From contig NZ_CP108352.1 in assembly GCF_036237275.1 (NCBI RefSeq), positions 8,333,501 through 8,397,500 on the forward strand: 64,000 nt of DNA, written 5' to 3'. The stretch comes from Streptomyces sp. NBC_01353 (lineage in GTDB: Bacteria > Actinomycetota > Actinomycetes > Streptomycetales > Streptomycetaceae). Both the position numbers and the translations under genes were made by a program. Of this stretch, positions 44,635 through 53,439 are shown in pieces; position 1 is the first letter of the stretch; each line of letters begins with the position of its first letter. The notes under the pieces were generated by a model. That model was given only the letters and a program-made list of their open reading frames with translations. It made no database searches and was not told where the DNA came from.

Positions 44635-45390
44635 CTACCGAGGAGCGACCGGGGCTGGCTGCTCTCCCGATGCTGATGCCAGCCAGGTCCGCCAGGCATG
44701 GCGTGTGTTCGGTACCTCAGGCCGATCGAGAAGCCAGAGAAGGTAGCTGGCGTGCAGCCGAGCCCAGGGATTGTCCGAATAGACCGCCGTACCGAGCCTT
44801 CGGCGCAGGTCCTCGCTGTCGACTGCCCGGGCAACGCGAACGTACTCGCGATCCTTGCACCGGTACGCCCGCTGGACGACGATTTCGACGAGGCGAGTGA
44901 GTTTCGCCCTGACCGTCTCATTGTGGTCGGGGACAGCCACGCTGCGGATGAGGGCCTGCTTGGTTCCCCAAGCCTTGGCGTGCTCTGTCCATTCCTGCGG
45001 ATACCGCGCTTCCCACTCCAGAAAGAGAAGCGCGTACGGCAGACCCGGCCAGGACTTGATACCCACCCCGCCGGTTCCTTCCCACAATCCGTCGGGAAGG
45101 CAGTGTCTGCGAACGTCGTAGTAATGCTCGCGCGCCCGCTTGAAGGCCGACTCCCGGTACTGCTCCTCCGTCCCCAGCGGCAACGTCAGCTGCCACAACT
45201 CGTTGGACCGATCAAGAGCGTCCCAAGTGTTCCTCCTGGCCTTCTCCAGGTGGGCAACCGCCGCTGCTCGGGCAACAGGATCATCCGCTATGAGATCAAA
45301 TGCCCACCCCAACCGGGCGCTCCAGGCACGGGCATCATCGTCGCCTGAGCCCGCTACTGCCCCCACATCGTTCGTCACGGCGGAGATCAT
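44635..45390 (-). CDS. Unknown soluble helical protein
   Basis: This is a protein of 251 residues with no motif known to me. It is helix-rich, with many Trp and Arg residues (WSARLGWAFDLI, AFKRAREHYYDVRRH, WPGLPYALLFLEWEARYP). A late Arg/Leu-rich stretch could be a HEAT-like repeat (RKDREYVRVARAV type sequence). No signal or membrane segment is visible. Codon use is typical of the host. The gene ends 80 bases upstream of the methyltransferase start on the same strand, so they may be cotranscribed. Function unknown. Confidence 0.65.
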   Translation of the reverse strand: MISAVTNDVGAVAGSGDDDARAWSARLGWAFDLIADDPVARAAAVAHLEKARRNTWDALDRSNELWQLTLPLGTEEQYRESAFKRAREHYYDVRRHCLPDGLWEGTGGVGIKSWPGLPYALLFLEWEARYPQEWTEHAKAWGTKQALIRSVAVPDHNETVRAKLTRLVEIVVQRAYRCKDREYVRVARAVDSEDLRRRLGTAVYSDNPWARLHASYLLWLLDRPEVPNTRHAWRTWLASASGEQPAPVAPR

Positions 45391-45573
45391 CTCCCAGGCA
45401 GAGCAATACGTACATCAGTTTCTGACTCCCACCCGCCGCGGGGCTTCACCGATGCCGTTCGACGCGGTGAGGCGGCAGTCCAGGCGCCCCCAGGCGCCGG
45501 ATCCTGCCGCCCGAGGGTGAAGACACTCCTTCGCCGTGCCGCCCGGCTCGGAGGACAGGTCAAAAGGCGTATC

Positions 45574-45738
45574 TCAGTACCCTCTTCCCTCTGGCGGTCG
45601 GAAGGCGACGGTGGGCATACCGAGGTCGACGATGTGGCTGGGGCGAGCAAGATCGTCGTCCAGCTGGGCGAGTTTGTCGTTGGCTCCGGTGAGGCTGACT
45701 TCGAGTCCTTCGATCTCGCCGAGCCAGCCCTCGCGAAT
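45574..45738 (-). pseudogene. Possible integrase C-terminal tail
   Basis: EGWLGEIEGLEVSLTGANDK followed by VDLGMPTVAFRP and a stop resembles the C-terminal tail of actinobacterial tyrosine integrases. Only about 50 residues remain. The coding stretch switches abruptly into the duplicated reductase fragment at 45737. Confidence 0.4.
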
Positions 45739-45919
45739 CGGGGCACAGCTGCTCGAACGCGGCCTGATCGACGAGATCGACCTGCACATCGCGCCGGTCC
45801 TGCTCGGCGACGGCATCCGCCTGTTCGACAACCCCGGCGGCGCGCCGGTGCGCCTCACACGCGAACACGACGCCGACCCGAACGCGGTACTCAGCGTGCG
45901 CTCCCACCCCGTGCGCTAA
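45737..45919 (+). pseudogene. Second copy of the reductase 3' end
   Basis: These 183 bases align without gaps to 21507-21689, with five differences by eye, and include the stop codon. The N-terminal two-thirds of the gene is absent. A further block, 45927-45987, aligns to 21841-21901. Confidence 0.9.
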
Positions 45920-45989
45920 AGCGTGCGAGCCCGGCTCAGCCACTACCGACGCCGCGGCCACCGCCCCCCGCAACTGCGGCTGCAGTACT

Positions 45990-46299
45990 AGATGGACGCC
46001 TGGTCACAGCCGATGCCTTCTGCGGCGTTGTCCTCCCACTTCTTGCCCCGCCGACGTCTCCGAGGAGACCGGGAGTTCTGGACCAGCAGCCGGGTGCCGA
46101 GCATCCGGTTGCTTGGCTGGCTCTGTCCACGAGAAGGAGCAGCAATTCGACGTCGGTTGGGGAGGCACACTCGGCCAGGGAGCGCGTCGCAATGTTCACG
46201 AGAACTGACAGCACCGGGCCTCTCCCGCATGGCCGTCGGCGAAGCGGGATGGGCTCCTCGATCTTGATCTTCGCGCGGCCACCCGTTCATGATCGTCGC
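45990..46299. other. Intergenic stretch without a recognisable gene
   Basis: A minus-strand frame reading ATRSLAECASPTDVELLLL looks protein-like but matches no family that I know and is short. I see no hairpin. Confidence 0.4.
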
Positions 46300-46830
46300 A
46301 TGAGTCACCACTCGGTAACCTTGGACAAGATCGTTTTGGACGACTGGCCGGCCGTTCACTCGTGGGCGTGCCTCCCGGAGGCCTGCCGCTATCAGTCCTG
46401 GGGGCCGAACACAGAGGACCAGACTCAGGACTTCGTGGACTCCGCGGTCAAGGCCTGGTCGGATACCCCTCAGCGCCGGTTCCCATATGTCGCCCGCGTC
46501 GGGCGGGATGTGGTGGGCATGGGCGAGCTGAATGTCCGCAGTCATAAGCAGCGCCAGGGCGAGATCTCATACATCGTGCATCCGCGGGTATGGGGGCAGG
46601 GCATCGGCACAGAAATCGGTCGGCAGCTGCTCGCGCACGGGTTCGACGAGCTGGGGCTTCATCGGATCCATGCCACCTGTGACCCGAGGAATCTCGGCTC
46701 CTCCCGAGTGCTGTCCAAGATCGGTATGACGTACGAGGGACGCCTGCGCCACACGGCGCAGCTCCACGACGACTGGCGAGACTCCATGATCTTCAGCAGC
46801 CTCGAAGGGGAATGGCGCTCCACTGCGTAA
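46300..46830 (+). CDS. GNAT-family N-acetyltransferase (RimJ/RimL-type)
   Basis: This is a cytosolic acetyltransferase of about 176 residues. LDDWPAVHSWAC near the N-terminus, GMGELNVRSHKQRQGEISYIVHP as the central strands (short form GELNVRSH), the acetyl-CoA loop in WGQGIGTEIG and the C-terminal IHATCDPRNLGSSRVLSKIGM (short form RNLGSSRVL) are typical of RimJ/RimL-like GNATs. The ATG at 46300 lacks a strong ribosome site, and upstream sequence in frame is non-coding. Targets may be a ribosomal protein, an amine or an antibiotic. Confidence 0.85.
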   Translation: MSHHSVTLDKIVLDDWPAVHSWACLPEACRYQSWGPNTEDQTQDFVDSAVKAWSDTPQRRFPYVARVGRDVVGMGELNVRSHKQRQGEISYIVHPRVWGQGIGTEIGRQLLAHGFDELGLHRIHATCDPRNLGSSRVLSKIGMTYEGRLRHTAQLHDDWRDSMIFSSLEGEWRSTA

Positions 46831-47351
46831 CCCCGCCAGCGGGTGCTGTCGTTGCTCGGGTTCTGGCGCACGTTCCGTGAAGGATCTTGAAGTCTCGCTA
46901 CTGGGCGGCTTCCATCTGCTGGCTGACCAGTATCAACACCGTACAGATGGAACTGGTTGAGTCTGCCGCCGAGTTCGTTCACGGTATGTGTGCAAGAGCC
47001 GTTTCTCGTGAACATCGGCCTCGGCGCCCACGGCGCCTTCCAAACCCGTGAACAACTCACTTCACAACGCGTGAAGAAAGCCCGTACGGGGTGCCGGACC
47101 CAGCTGGGTACCTGGACACCAGGGAACGGTGGGTCGCTGCGTGGAAGTCGTCTCACGGCGAGGTCATCTGCTCAATGCGGGCTCTCTCTGGCCTTCGCGT
47201 GGCAGGCGTCGCACACCGCAGGGATGCGCGCCAAGTTGAAACGCCTGGTCATCGCAGCATTCTTACCGAACCAAAACCCGAACCCGAACCCGAACCCGAA
47301 CCCGGTCTGTTCACCCTCACCCAGCCGGCACCGGCTGCTCCAGAGACTGGC
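46831..47351. other. Intergenic region with hexamer repeat
   Basis: AACCCG is repeated five times at 47275-47304. TTCAC-N5-GTGAA at 47061-47075 is a small perfect inverted repeat. No gene is recognised. Confidence 0.5.
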
Positions 47352-48281
47352 TCAAGTTGAAGCGTTCTCCGGCGGGAGGTGTGTGGTGCGATCCTGCCGC
47401 GCGGCTGTGCGCAACGCTGCGATGACGGCTGTGGTCGTCGGGTTCGCGGTCTCGGTGTGACGGGTCGCGGCGAACAGGAGGCGCAGGATCGGGCGGTCCT
47501 CGATGGATGCCGTGCGGATTCCGGGCGTGGTCGGGTCGATGGCCGTCCGGGGGACGAGCGCGGTGGCGAGACCGGCCCGCGCGAGGGTGAGCTGGGCGGC
47601 GATGTCGGCGGTGACGTAGCGGGGCGTGGGTGTGAAGCCGGCTTGGTGGCAGGCCTGCAGGATGGCCTGTCCGCAGTCCGTGGTCGGCGGCGGCACGGCG
47701 AGATTGTGCGTGGCCAGTTCCCGCAGGGCGACGGGCCGCTCGTCGGCTTGGTCGGCCGCGGTGACGACGAGCAGCGGATCGTCGAGCAGCGGCGAGACAT
47801 CGATACCGCGGGGTGTCGCATCGGGCAGGTGGCGATACCGCTGTCCCAGCACGACATCGACGGTGCCGAGCGTGAGTTCCCGCAGTTGCGCCTGGTCGGT
47901 GACAAGACAGGTCAGGGTGAGCTGCGGGTGGTGTGAGCCCAGTGCGGCCAGCGCGGGGGCCACGATCCTGGCGACAGTGGACGGCAGCGCGGCGAGCGTG
48001 GCGGTGGCGCCGACGGTGCCCTTGACCGCCGCGAGGGCGCTCTCGGCTTCCTCCATGGCGGCGAGGATCCGGTCGGCGTGTTCGAGGAGTACCCGGCCCG
48101 CCTCCGTCAGTGCCACGGTTCGCCCGTCGGGGCGCAGCAGATCGACTCCCACGTCGTGCCGCAGAGCGGACAGCTGCTGGGACACGGCACCGGCGGACAG
48201 CGCCAGGGACTGGGCGGCCGCGGCGATGGAACCGCGGGCGGCGACGGTCTTGAGCATGTGCAGACGGCGGATATCCAGCAT
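47352..48281 (-). CDS. LysR-family transcriptional regulator
   Basis: This is a regulator of 309 residues. An N-terminal winged helix-turn-helix occupies residues 1-60 (RLHMLKTVAARGSIAAAAQSL, LSAGAVSQQLSAL). The C-terminal periplasmic-binding-like effector domain begins near residue 90 and has DVVLGQRYRHLPD as a hinge region. It is divergent from the SCO6745-like gene, with about 80 bases between them, which suggests it controls that gene. Effector unknown. Confidence 0.9.
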   Translation of the reverse strand: MLDIRRLHMLKTVAARGSIAAAAQSLALSAGAVSQQLSALRHDVGVDLLRPDGRTVALTEAGRVLLEHADRILAAMEEAESALAAVKGTVGATATLAALPSTVARIVAPALAALGSHHPQLTLTCLVTDQAQLRELTLGTVDVVLGQRYRHLPDATPRGIDVSPLLDDPLLVVTAADQADERPVALRELATHNLAVPPPTTDCGQAILQACHQAGFTPTPRYVTADIAAQLTLARAGLATALVPRTAIDPTTPGIRTASIEDRPILRLLFAATRHTETANPTTTAVIAALRTAARQDRTTHLPPENAST

Positions 48282-48360
48282 GACTCGATAGATTACCTAA
48301 AGGATTCGCTCAGAAATCATCCCCTTGACCTACCGAGTCGGGGTGAGTGACCTTCAGCGC

Positions 48361-49098
48361 ATGGAAATCTTCGACTGCATCGCCGCGGTTGCCCGGCCCA
48401 TCCACGATTTCGGTGACGAGTTCATGTCCGACGAGGCGACCGCCGCCGTCGGCCTGCGTGCCGGGTTTCTCCCAGGGCGCGGCTTCTACTGCCGCGGACG
48501 GTTCGGGGTGCTCGGCGAGGCACCGGCCTCGGTGGTCCAAGCGGTACAGGGCTTCCTCGGCCCCCACCTCGTTACCGCGGGCTGGCTGGCGGGACGGCCC
48601 GTGATGCCGGCGGAGGAAGCCGCCGCCTGCTATGCGCTGGCCGTCCGGACGTGGGGACGCGCCCACATCCCCGGCGACGTCGACGTGGAGCACTTCAACC
48701 ACCTGGCACAGCGGCTGATCGAGGCCGCCGACGCCGACGCACTGCCCCTGTTCGCCGGCTGGCGCGCGCAACCCTGCCCCGGCAACGACCCGGTCGGCGC
48801 GGCCATGCAGCGCGTACACGTACTACGGGAACACCGTGGCGCCTGCCATCTGGCGGCGGTGCGCCTGTGTGGGTTGAGCGCCCAAGCGGCCATGGTCATC
48901 AACCTCGGTGTCGAGCAGGCAACCCACTACGGCTGGCAACAGCCGCATGCCGTTGCCACGACACAGGTCCTCCGGCGGCAGCGTGCCGAGCGACTCACCG
49001 ACGAGATGCAGGCGCCGCTCTACGCCACACTGACCGACCGGCAACGTACCGAGTTCGCCCAGCTCATCAACGCGTTGACCGTCTCTCTGATTCCGTGA
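48361..49098 (+). CDS. SCO6745-like helical protein
   Basis: This is a helical protein of about 245 residues of the kind annotated as SCO6745/SalK-like in Streptomyces. It has MEIFDCIAAVARPIHD at the start, a GLRAGFLPGRGFYCRGRFGVLGEAP segment (short form GRGFYCRGRFG) and a repeated aromatic/histidine pattern (AHIPGDVDVEHFNHL). The usual family members have a helix-turn-helix-like fold and no known reaction. The start may instead be GTG 48343. It is divergent from a LysR gene. Confidence 0.7.
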   Translation: MEIFDCIAAVARPIHDFGDEFMSDEATAAVGLRAGFLPGRGFYCRGRFGVLGEAPASVVQAVQGFLGPHLVTAGWLAGRPVMPAEEAAACYALAVRTWGRAHIPGDVDVEHFNHLAQRLIEAADADALPLFAGWRAQPCPGNDPVGAAMQRVHVLREHRGACHLAAVRLCGLSAQAAMVINLGVEQATHYGWQQPHAVATTQVLRRQRAERLTDEMQAPLYATLTDRQRTEFAQLINALTVSLIP

Positions 49099-49268
49099 CC
49101 GGCGTCGAGAACACCGACCGGAGCACGAGGCCCAGCCGGTCGTCACCACCCGTCCCAGATGGCCGAGGAGGATCCTGCGTTGGTGGGCGCCTGGTGTTGG
49201 GATGCCTGGTCGGAGTGGAAGGCGTGACGAGGGGCCCGCGCGTCGATCGTTGTCGAGCTCCGGCCCGG

Positions 49269-50144
49269 CTACGACTCGAGGAATTCGAGCGCCTGTGAGA
49301 CGAATTCGTCGTGGTACTGGAAGATCCCTCCGTGTCCGGCGTCGGAGTACAGGGGTACGAGTTCGCCCTGGGGCAGCCGTGCGGCCAGGTCGAGGGTGTT
49401 TTCGCTTGGCACCATCCGGTCGCTTTCACCGTTTGCCACCAGGGCCGGATGGTGAATGCGCGACAGGTCTGCCGGCGCCTGGAGGCCCCATCGGTGGATG
49501 GCCTTCAGCTGGGCGCGGAACGACGACAGTGAGATGGCTTTGTCGCGGTCGTCCATGCGTTCCTTCAGCCGTTCCAGGAAGGCGCGCCCTGCCCGTCGGC
49601 CGCCGTCGGTGTCGGTGAAGAAGAGGTACTGCTTCGGGTCCTTGCGGGTCAGGGCGCCCTGCAGCGTGGCTCGGATGGTGAGTGCGGTGACTTTGTCGAT
49701 GCCGGGGCCTCCGGCGGGGCCCGTGCCCGCGAGGGCGATCTTGCGTACGAGGTGTGGTTCCTCTGCTGCGACGACCTGGGCGATGAAGCCGCCCATCGAC
49801 AGGCCGAGCAGGTCGACCTGGTCGAATCCCAGGGCCCTGATGAACAGCACGGTGTCGTGGGCCATCGCCTCGATGGTGTCGGGCGTGGAGCCGCCTGACG
49901 CACCGACTCCGCGGTTGTCGAAGGTGATCACTGGGCGTCGGGCGGCGAGTCCGTCGATGACGCGTGGGTCCCAGTTGTCCAGAACCGCGGCCAGGTGGTT
50001 CAGGAGGATCAGCGGTACGCCGTCCTGCGGACCGAGCTGCCGGTAGACGAAGTCGACGCCGCGCACGGACACGGAACGGGTCGGCGCTCTCTGGTACGAC
50101 GACGGGGTGGGGGTGGGGCTGGGGGAACTCCGCGGTGCACTCAT
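49269..50144 (-). CDS. Alpha/beta hydrolase
   Basis: This is a soluble hydrolase of 291 residues. LILLNHLAAVLDNWDP contains the oxyanion region, TFDNRGVGASGG follows, the nucleophile serine is in GLSMGGFIAQ (about residue 117), the acid is probably in ANGESDRMVP, and the histidine is in SDAGHGG. Such proteins resemble haloperoxidase/lactonase-type enzymes. It is the last of four minus-strand genes, 80 bases after the quinone-oxidoreductase-like gene. Substrate unknown. Confidence 0.87.
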   Translation of the reverse strand: MSAPRSSPSPTPTPSSYQRAPTRSVSVRGVDFVYRQLGPQDGVPLILLNHLAAVLDNWDPRVIDGLAARRPVITFDNRGVGASGGSTPDTIEAMAHDTVLFIRALGFDQVDLLGLSMGGFIAQVVAAEEPHLVRKIALAGTGPAGGPGIDKVTALTIRATLQGALTRKDPKQYLFFTDTDGGRRAGRAFLERLKERMDDRDKAISLSSFRAQLKAIHRWGLQAPADLSRIHHPALVANGESDRMVPSENTLDLAARLPQGELVPLYSDAGHGGIFQYHDEFVSQALEFLES

Positions 50145-50224
50145 GACCGGGTCCTAGGGATAGTGGGGGCGGGAATCTTGTTGCTGGAGGGGTCTTGACA
50201 CGGTTGCCTGGTGCGGGGCCGCCC

Positions 50225-51229
50225 TCACCTCATCGTGACGACGACCTTGCCGGCCTTCGCGCGGCCCTTCTCGACGTACTCCATGGCTTCCCGCGTCTGA
50301 TCGAACGGGAAGACACGGTCGACGACGGGACGGATCTTCCCGGCCTCGATGAGCGACGTGAGTTCGCGCAGCTGGTCGCCACTGGCCTTCATGAACAGGA
50401 ACGAGTACGTCACGTTGCGGCGCTGGGCGCGGCGCCGGGTCTTGAAGCTCAACGCGCTCATCGCCAGACGGAGGATCGCATTCGCGCCCAGTTCGCGGGC
50501 GAAGGCCACATCGGGCGGGCCTGCGACGCTGATGACCACCCCGCCGGGCTTGAGTACCCGCAGGGACTTCTCGAGCGTCTCGCCGCCCAGGCTGTCGAGG
50601 ATGACGTCGTAGCCGTCGAGGACCTCTTCGAAATCCTGCTTCCTGTAGTCGACGACGACGTCCGCGCCGAGCTTCTTCACCAGGTCGACCTTGGCCGTGC
50701 TCGCGGTGGCGGCCACGTGCGCGCCCAGCTGCTTCGCCAGCTGGACGGCGATGGTGCCGAGGCCGCCGGAGCCCGCGTGGATCAGGACCTTCTGGCCCGG
50801 CTGCACCTTTGCCCGTTCGACCAGTGCCTGCCAGGAGGTCAGGGCGACCAGGGGCAGGGACGCGGCCTCCTGCATGGTGAGCGTGGCCGGTTTGATCGCC
50901 ACGTCGTCCTGGTGGACGGCGATGAGTTCGGCGAACGTGCCGATGCGGTCCTTGTCGGGCCGGGCGTAGACCTCGTCGCCCACCGCGAACCGTGTGACGG
51001 CCGATCCCGCCCGGACCACCACCCCGGCGAGGTCGTTGCCCAGGATGAGCGGGAGACGGTACGGCAGGATCGCCTTGAAGTCCCCGTCGCGGATCTTGAG
51101 GTCCAGCGGGTTGATGCTCGCCGCGTGGATCCGGACCAGGACGTCGTCGGCAGCCACTTGCGGGTCGGGCATCTCGGCGGCCTGCACGCCGGCCTTGTCG
51201 CCGTACCGCTCGATCATGAAGGTCTTCAT
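50225..51229 (-). CDS. NADP-dependent quinone-oxidoreductase-like protein (MDR family)
   Basis: This is a zinc-independent medium-chain dehydrogenase/reductase of 334 residues. AASINPLDLKIRDG and GNDLAGVVVRAG are in the N-terminal GroES-like domain. The NADPH motif HAGSGGLGTIAVQLAKQLGA (short form AGSGGLGTIA) is in the Rossmann part. It should reduce quinones or enones. Catalytic zinc ligands are missing, as normal for this subfamily. The gene follows the IS5-type transposase gene, which separates it from the aldo-keto reductase gene with which it may have been cotranscribed. Confidence 0.88.
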   Translation of the reverse strand: MKTFMIERYGDKAGVQAAEMPDPQVAADDVLVRIHAASINPLDLKIRDGDFKAILPYRLPLILGNDLAGVVVRAGSAVTRFAVGDEVYARPDKDRIGTFAELIAVHQDDVAIKPATLTMQEAASLPLVALTSWQALVERAKVQPGQKVLIHAGSGGLGTIAVQLAKQLGAHVAATASTAKVDLVKKLGADVVVDYRKQDFEEVLDGYDVILDSLGGETLEKSLRVLKPGGVVISVAGPPDVAFARELGANAILRLAMSALSFKTRRRAQRRNVTYSFLFMKASGDQLRELTSLIEAGKIRPVVDRVFPFDQTREAMEYVEKGRAKAGKVVVTMR

Positions 51230-51417
51230 CGTCGTCTCCGTTGCCCGTCCGCGTGGGGCGGGATCTCTGTCCGTCCCGGGCTTCTCCCGGTACGAAGCAC
51301 TTTCTGGTATTTAGAGCGACCGGCAATAGGTGTCGGCGAGGTGGCCCGGGCGGTAGAACGGGCACGGGTCCACGTGATCATGGAGTTCTCTACGCTCAGT
51401 GATCACGAAGGACAGCC

Positions 51418-52269
51418 GTGCCCGCGCTGCCATCTTGTCTGCTCGAACCCCTCTGGGACCAGTTCGCCGCACTCCTACCCACACGGCCGGAGTTCGCCGC
51501 GGGGCACCCGCTCGGCTGCCACCGCCGCAGAATCCCCGACCGGACCGTGTTCGAACACGTGGTGCTCGCGCTGGTCCACGGCTCGGGTTACGAGCGCCTG
51601 TCCAGTCCCGGATGCTCCGACCGCACCATCCGCCGACGGCTCAAAGAGTGGGCTGCGCAAGGGATTTCCGAGGCCGTCCACGCCATCGCGCTCCAGGCGT
51701 ACGACCGCATGATCGGCCTGGAGCTGTCCGAGATATCCGTCGACGGCTGCATCACCAAGGCCCCGTGCGGCGGCGAGTGCGCAGGCCGGTCCCCGGTCGA
51801 CCGCGGGAAGCAGGGCCTGAAGCGCTCGCTCGCCTCCGACGCGTGCGGCGTCCCGCTCGGCCTGGTCGCCGCAGGGGCCAACCGCCACGACTCGCCTCTC
51901 CTCGGCCCGACCCTCGAAGCGGCCATCGGACAGGTGGGACCCCTGCCCGAGGATGTGAACGTCAACCTCGACCGGGGCTACGACAACAACAAGTCCCGCA
52001 CTCTGCTCGGGGAGTTGGACTTCACCGGTGAGATCGCCCGCAAGGGCGTACCCGCCCCGATCCAGGCCGGCAAGCGGTGGACCGTGGAACGGACGCACTC
52101 GTGGATGAACGGCTACGGCAAGCTCCGGCGCTGCACCGAGAGGAACGGCGCGGTCGTCTCGTTCTACCTCCACCTTGCCGCGACTCTCGTCACGCTCCGC
52201 ATGCTCATCCGACGCTCGACGAGCCGCTACCGCTGGGACGGCCGCCCCACCACCCGACGCCTCAAGTGA
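51418..52269 (+). CDS. IS5-type transposase
   Basis: This is a transposase of 283 residues that appears intact. The DDE signature includes the first Asp in SVDGCITKAP (about residue 108), the second in NLDRGYDN and the Glu in WTVERTHSWMNGYGKLRR (short form ERTHSWMNGY). GTG at 51418 has AAGGAC upstream. It lies in reverse orientation inside a run of minus-strand oxidoreductase genes. I could not define convincing terminal inverted repeats or a target duplication, so the element boundaries are not given. Confidence 0.85.
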   Translation: MPALPSCLLEPLWDQFAALLPTRPEFAAGHPLGCHRRRIPDRTVFEHVVLALVHGSGYERLSSPGCSDRTIRRRLKEWAAQGISEAVHAIALQAYDRMIGLELSEISVDGCITKAPCGGECAGRSPVDRGKQGLKRSLASDACGVPLGLVAAGANRHDSPLLGPTLEAAIGQVGPLPEDVNVNLDRGYDNNKSRTLLGELDFTGEIARKGVPAPIQAGKRWTVERTHSWMNGYGKLRRCTERNGAVVSFYLHLAATLVTLRMLIRRSTSRYRWDGRPTTRRLK

Positions 52270-52328
52270 TCCATCTGCCGGTCGGTCTTACTTCGGTTCT
52301 TTGGAGCCCCTCGCCGATGGGGGAGGCG

Positions 52329-53384
52329 TCAGCCCACCGGTGCGGCCGGGGCGATGACTCGGTTGGTGTCGCCTCCCTGGATGCCGCCCAGGGACCCGGC
52401 GATCGCCTCGTGGGGAACTCCGAGGGGCACCGCGCTGACTTCCGAGAGTCGGGCGAACTGCTGCGGTGTCAGGTGGGCGTCGAGAGCGCCCAGGTAGTGG
52501 TCGAGCTGGGTGAGGTCGCGCGGCCCGATGATCGGGACGAGCGAGGTCGCGGACCGGGCGGCACGCTCCCGCACCCAGGCCACCGACACCTGGGCGGGCG
52601 TTACGCCGGTCTCCTCGGCGATGGCCAGGACGGCGTCGACGACGGCGGTCTTTTGGTCGGTGCTCTCCATGTGGATGACCGCTCCGAGGTCGCTGAGGCG
52701 CCCCTTGGTGCTGTGGCGGTACTTTCCGGTGAGCAGTCCGCCGCCGAGCGGGGACCACAGGGCGGCGCCGAGTCCGAGGCTCTCGGCCATCGGCAGCAGC
52801 TCGCGGTCGGCGGTCCGCTCGACGAGGCTGTACTCGTTCTGGATGCCCACGATGGGTGCCCAGTTCTTCAGGTCCGCGAGCGTCACGGCGCGCGAGACGC
52901 GCCAGGCGGGGAAGTTGGACAGGGCGGCGTGGTGGATTTTGCCGGCACTCACCAGATCGTCGAGCCCGCGCAGGATCTCGTCCATGGGGGTGAGCTCGTC
53001 GGGGAAGTGCACCCAGAGCAGGTCGATGTAGTCGGTGCCCAGGCGCTTCAGGCTGGCCTCCACTGACGCGACCATGTTCTTACGGCTGTTGCCCGTCCGG
53101 GAGACGCTCGGCTGGGGCGCGGCCCCGAGGGCGAACTTGGTGGCAAGGACGAAGTGGTTACGGTCGGCGGCGATGAACTTGCCCGTCAGTTCTTCCGACT
53201 CGCCGAACTGGTAGGTGTCCGCGGTGTCGAGGAAGGTGCCGCCCGCTTCGGCGAACCGGTCGAAGATACGGCGTGCCTCGTCCGGCTCGGCGCCGGCACC
53301 CCAGCCGGTGCCGAAGTTCGCCGTGCCGAGCGCAAACTCGGACACACGCAGTCCGGTCTGGCGTCCGAAGGTCGTGTAACGCAT
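52329..53384 (-). CDS. Aldo/keto reductase
   Basis: This is a TIM-barrel NADPH-dependent reductase of 351 residues. FALGTANFGTGWG is at the N-terminus. The catalytic Asp-Tyr pair lies in FLDTADTYQFGESEE, the lysine in LATKFALG, and the histidine in DYIDLLWVHFPD. NADPH-binding motifs VPIIGPR and LVSAGKIHHAALSNF (short form ALSNF) follow. It is 55 bases downstream of the SDR gene on the same strand. Substrate unknown. Confidence 0.9.
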   Translation of the reverse strand: MRYTTFGRQTGLRVSEFALGTANFGTGWGAGAEPDEARRIFDRFAEAGGTFLDTADTYQFGESEELTGKFIAADRNHFVLATKFALGAAPQPSVSRTGNSRKNMVASVEASLKRLGTDYIDLLWVHFPDELTPMDEILRGLDDLVSAGKIHHAALSNFPAWRVSRAVTLADLKNWAPIVGIQNEYSLVERTADRELLPMAESLGLGAALWSPLGGGLLTGKYRHSTKGRLSDLGAVIHMESTDQKTAVVDAVLAIAEETGVTPAQVSVAWVRERAARSATSLVPIIGPRDLTQLDHYLGALDAHLTPQQFARLSEVSAVPLGVPHEAIAGSLGGIQGGDTNRVIAPAAPVG

Positions 53385-53439
53385 CAGGTGTCCTTACTTC
53401 ATGAAATGGATGAGAGGGAGCGGTGCGGCGGTGTGCGCC

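Noticed and set aside
47061-47075. Inverted repeat TTCAC-N5-GTGAA as another GntR operator
   Set aside because: The half-sites resemble GTGAA but the core and spacing differ from the locus consensus, and no related gene is adjacent.
51300-52330. Terminal inverted repeats of the IS5-type element at 51.4-52.3 kb
   Set aside because: I could not find a pair of matching ends by eye, so only the transposase gene is reported.
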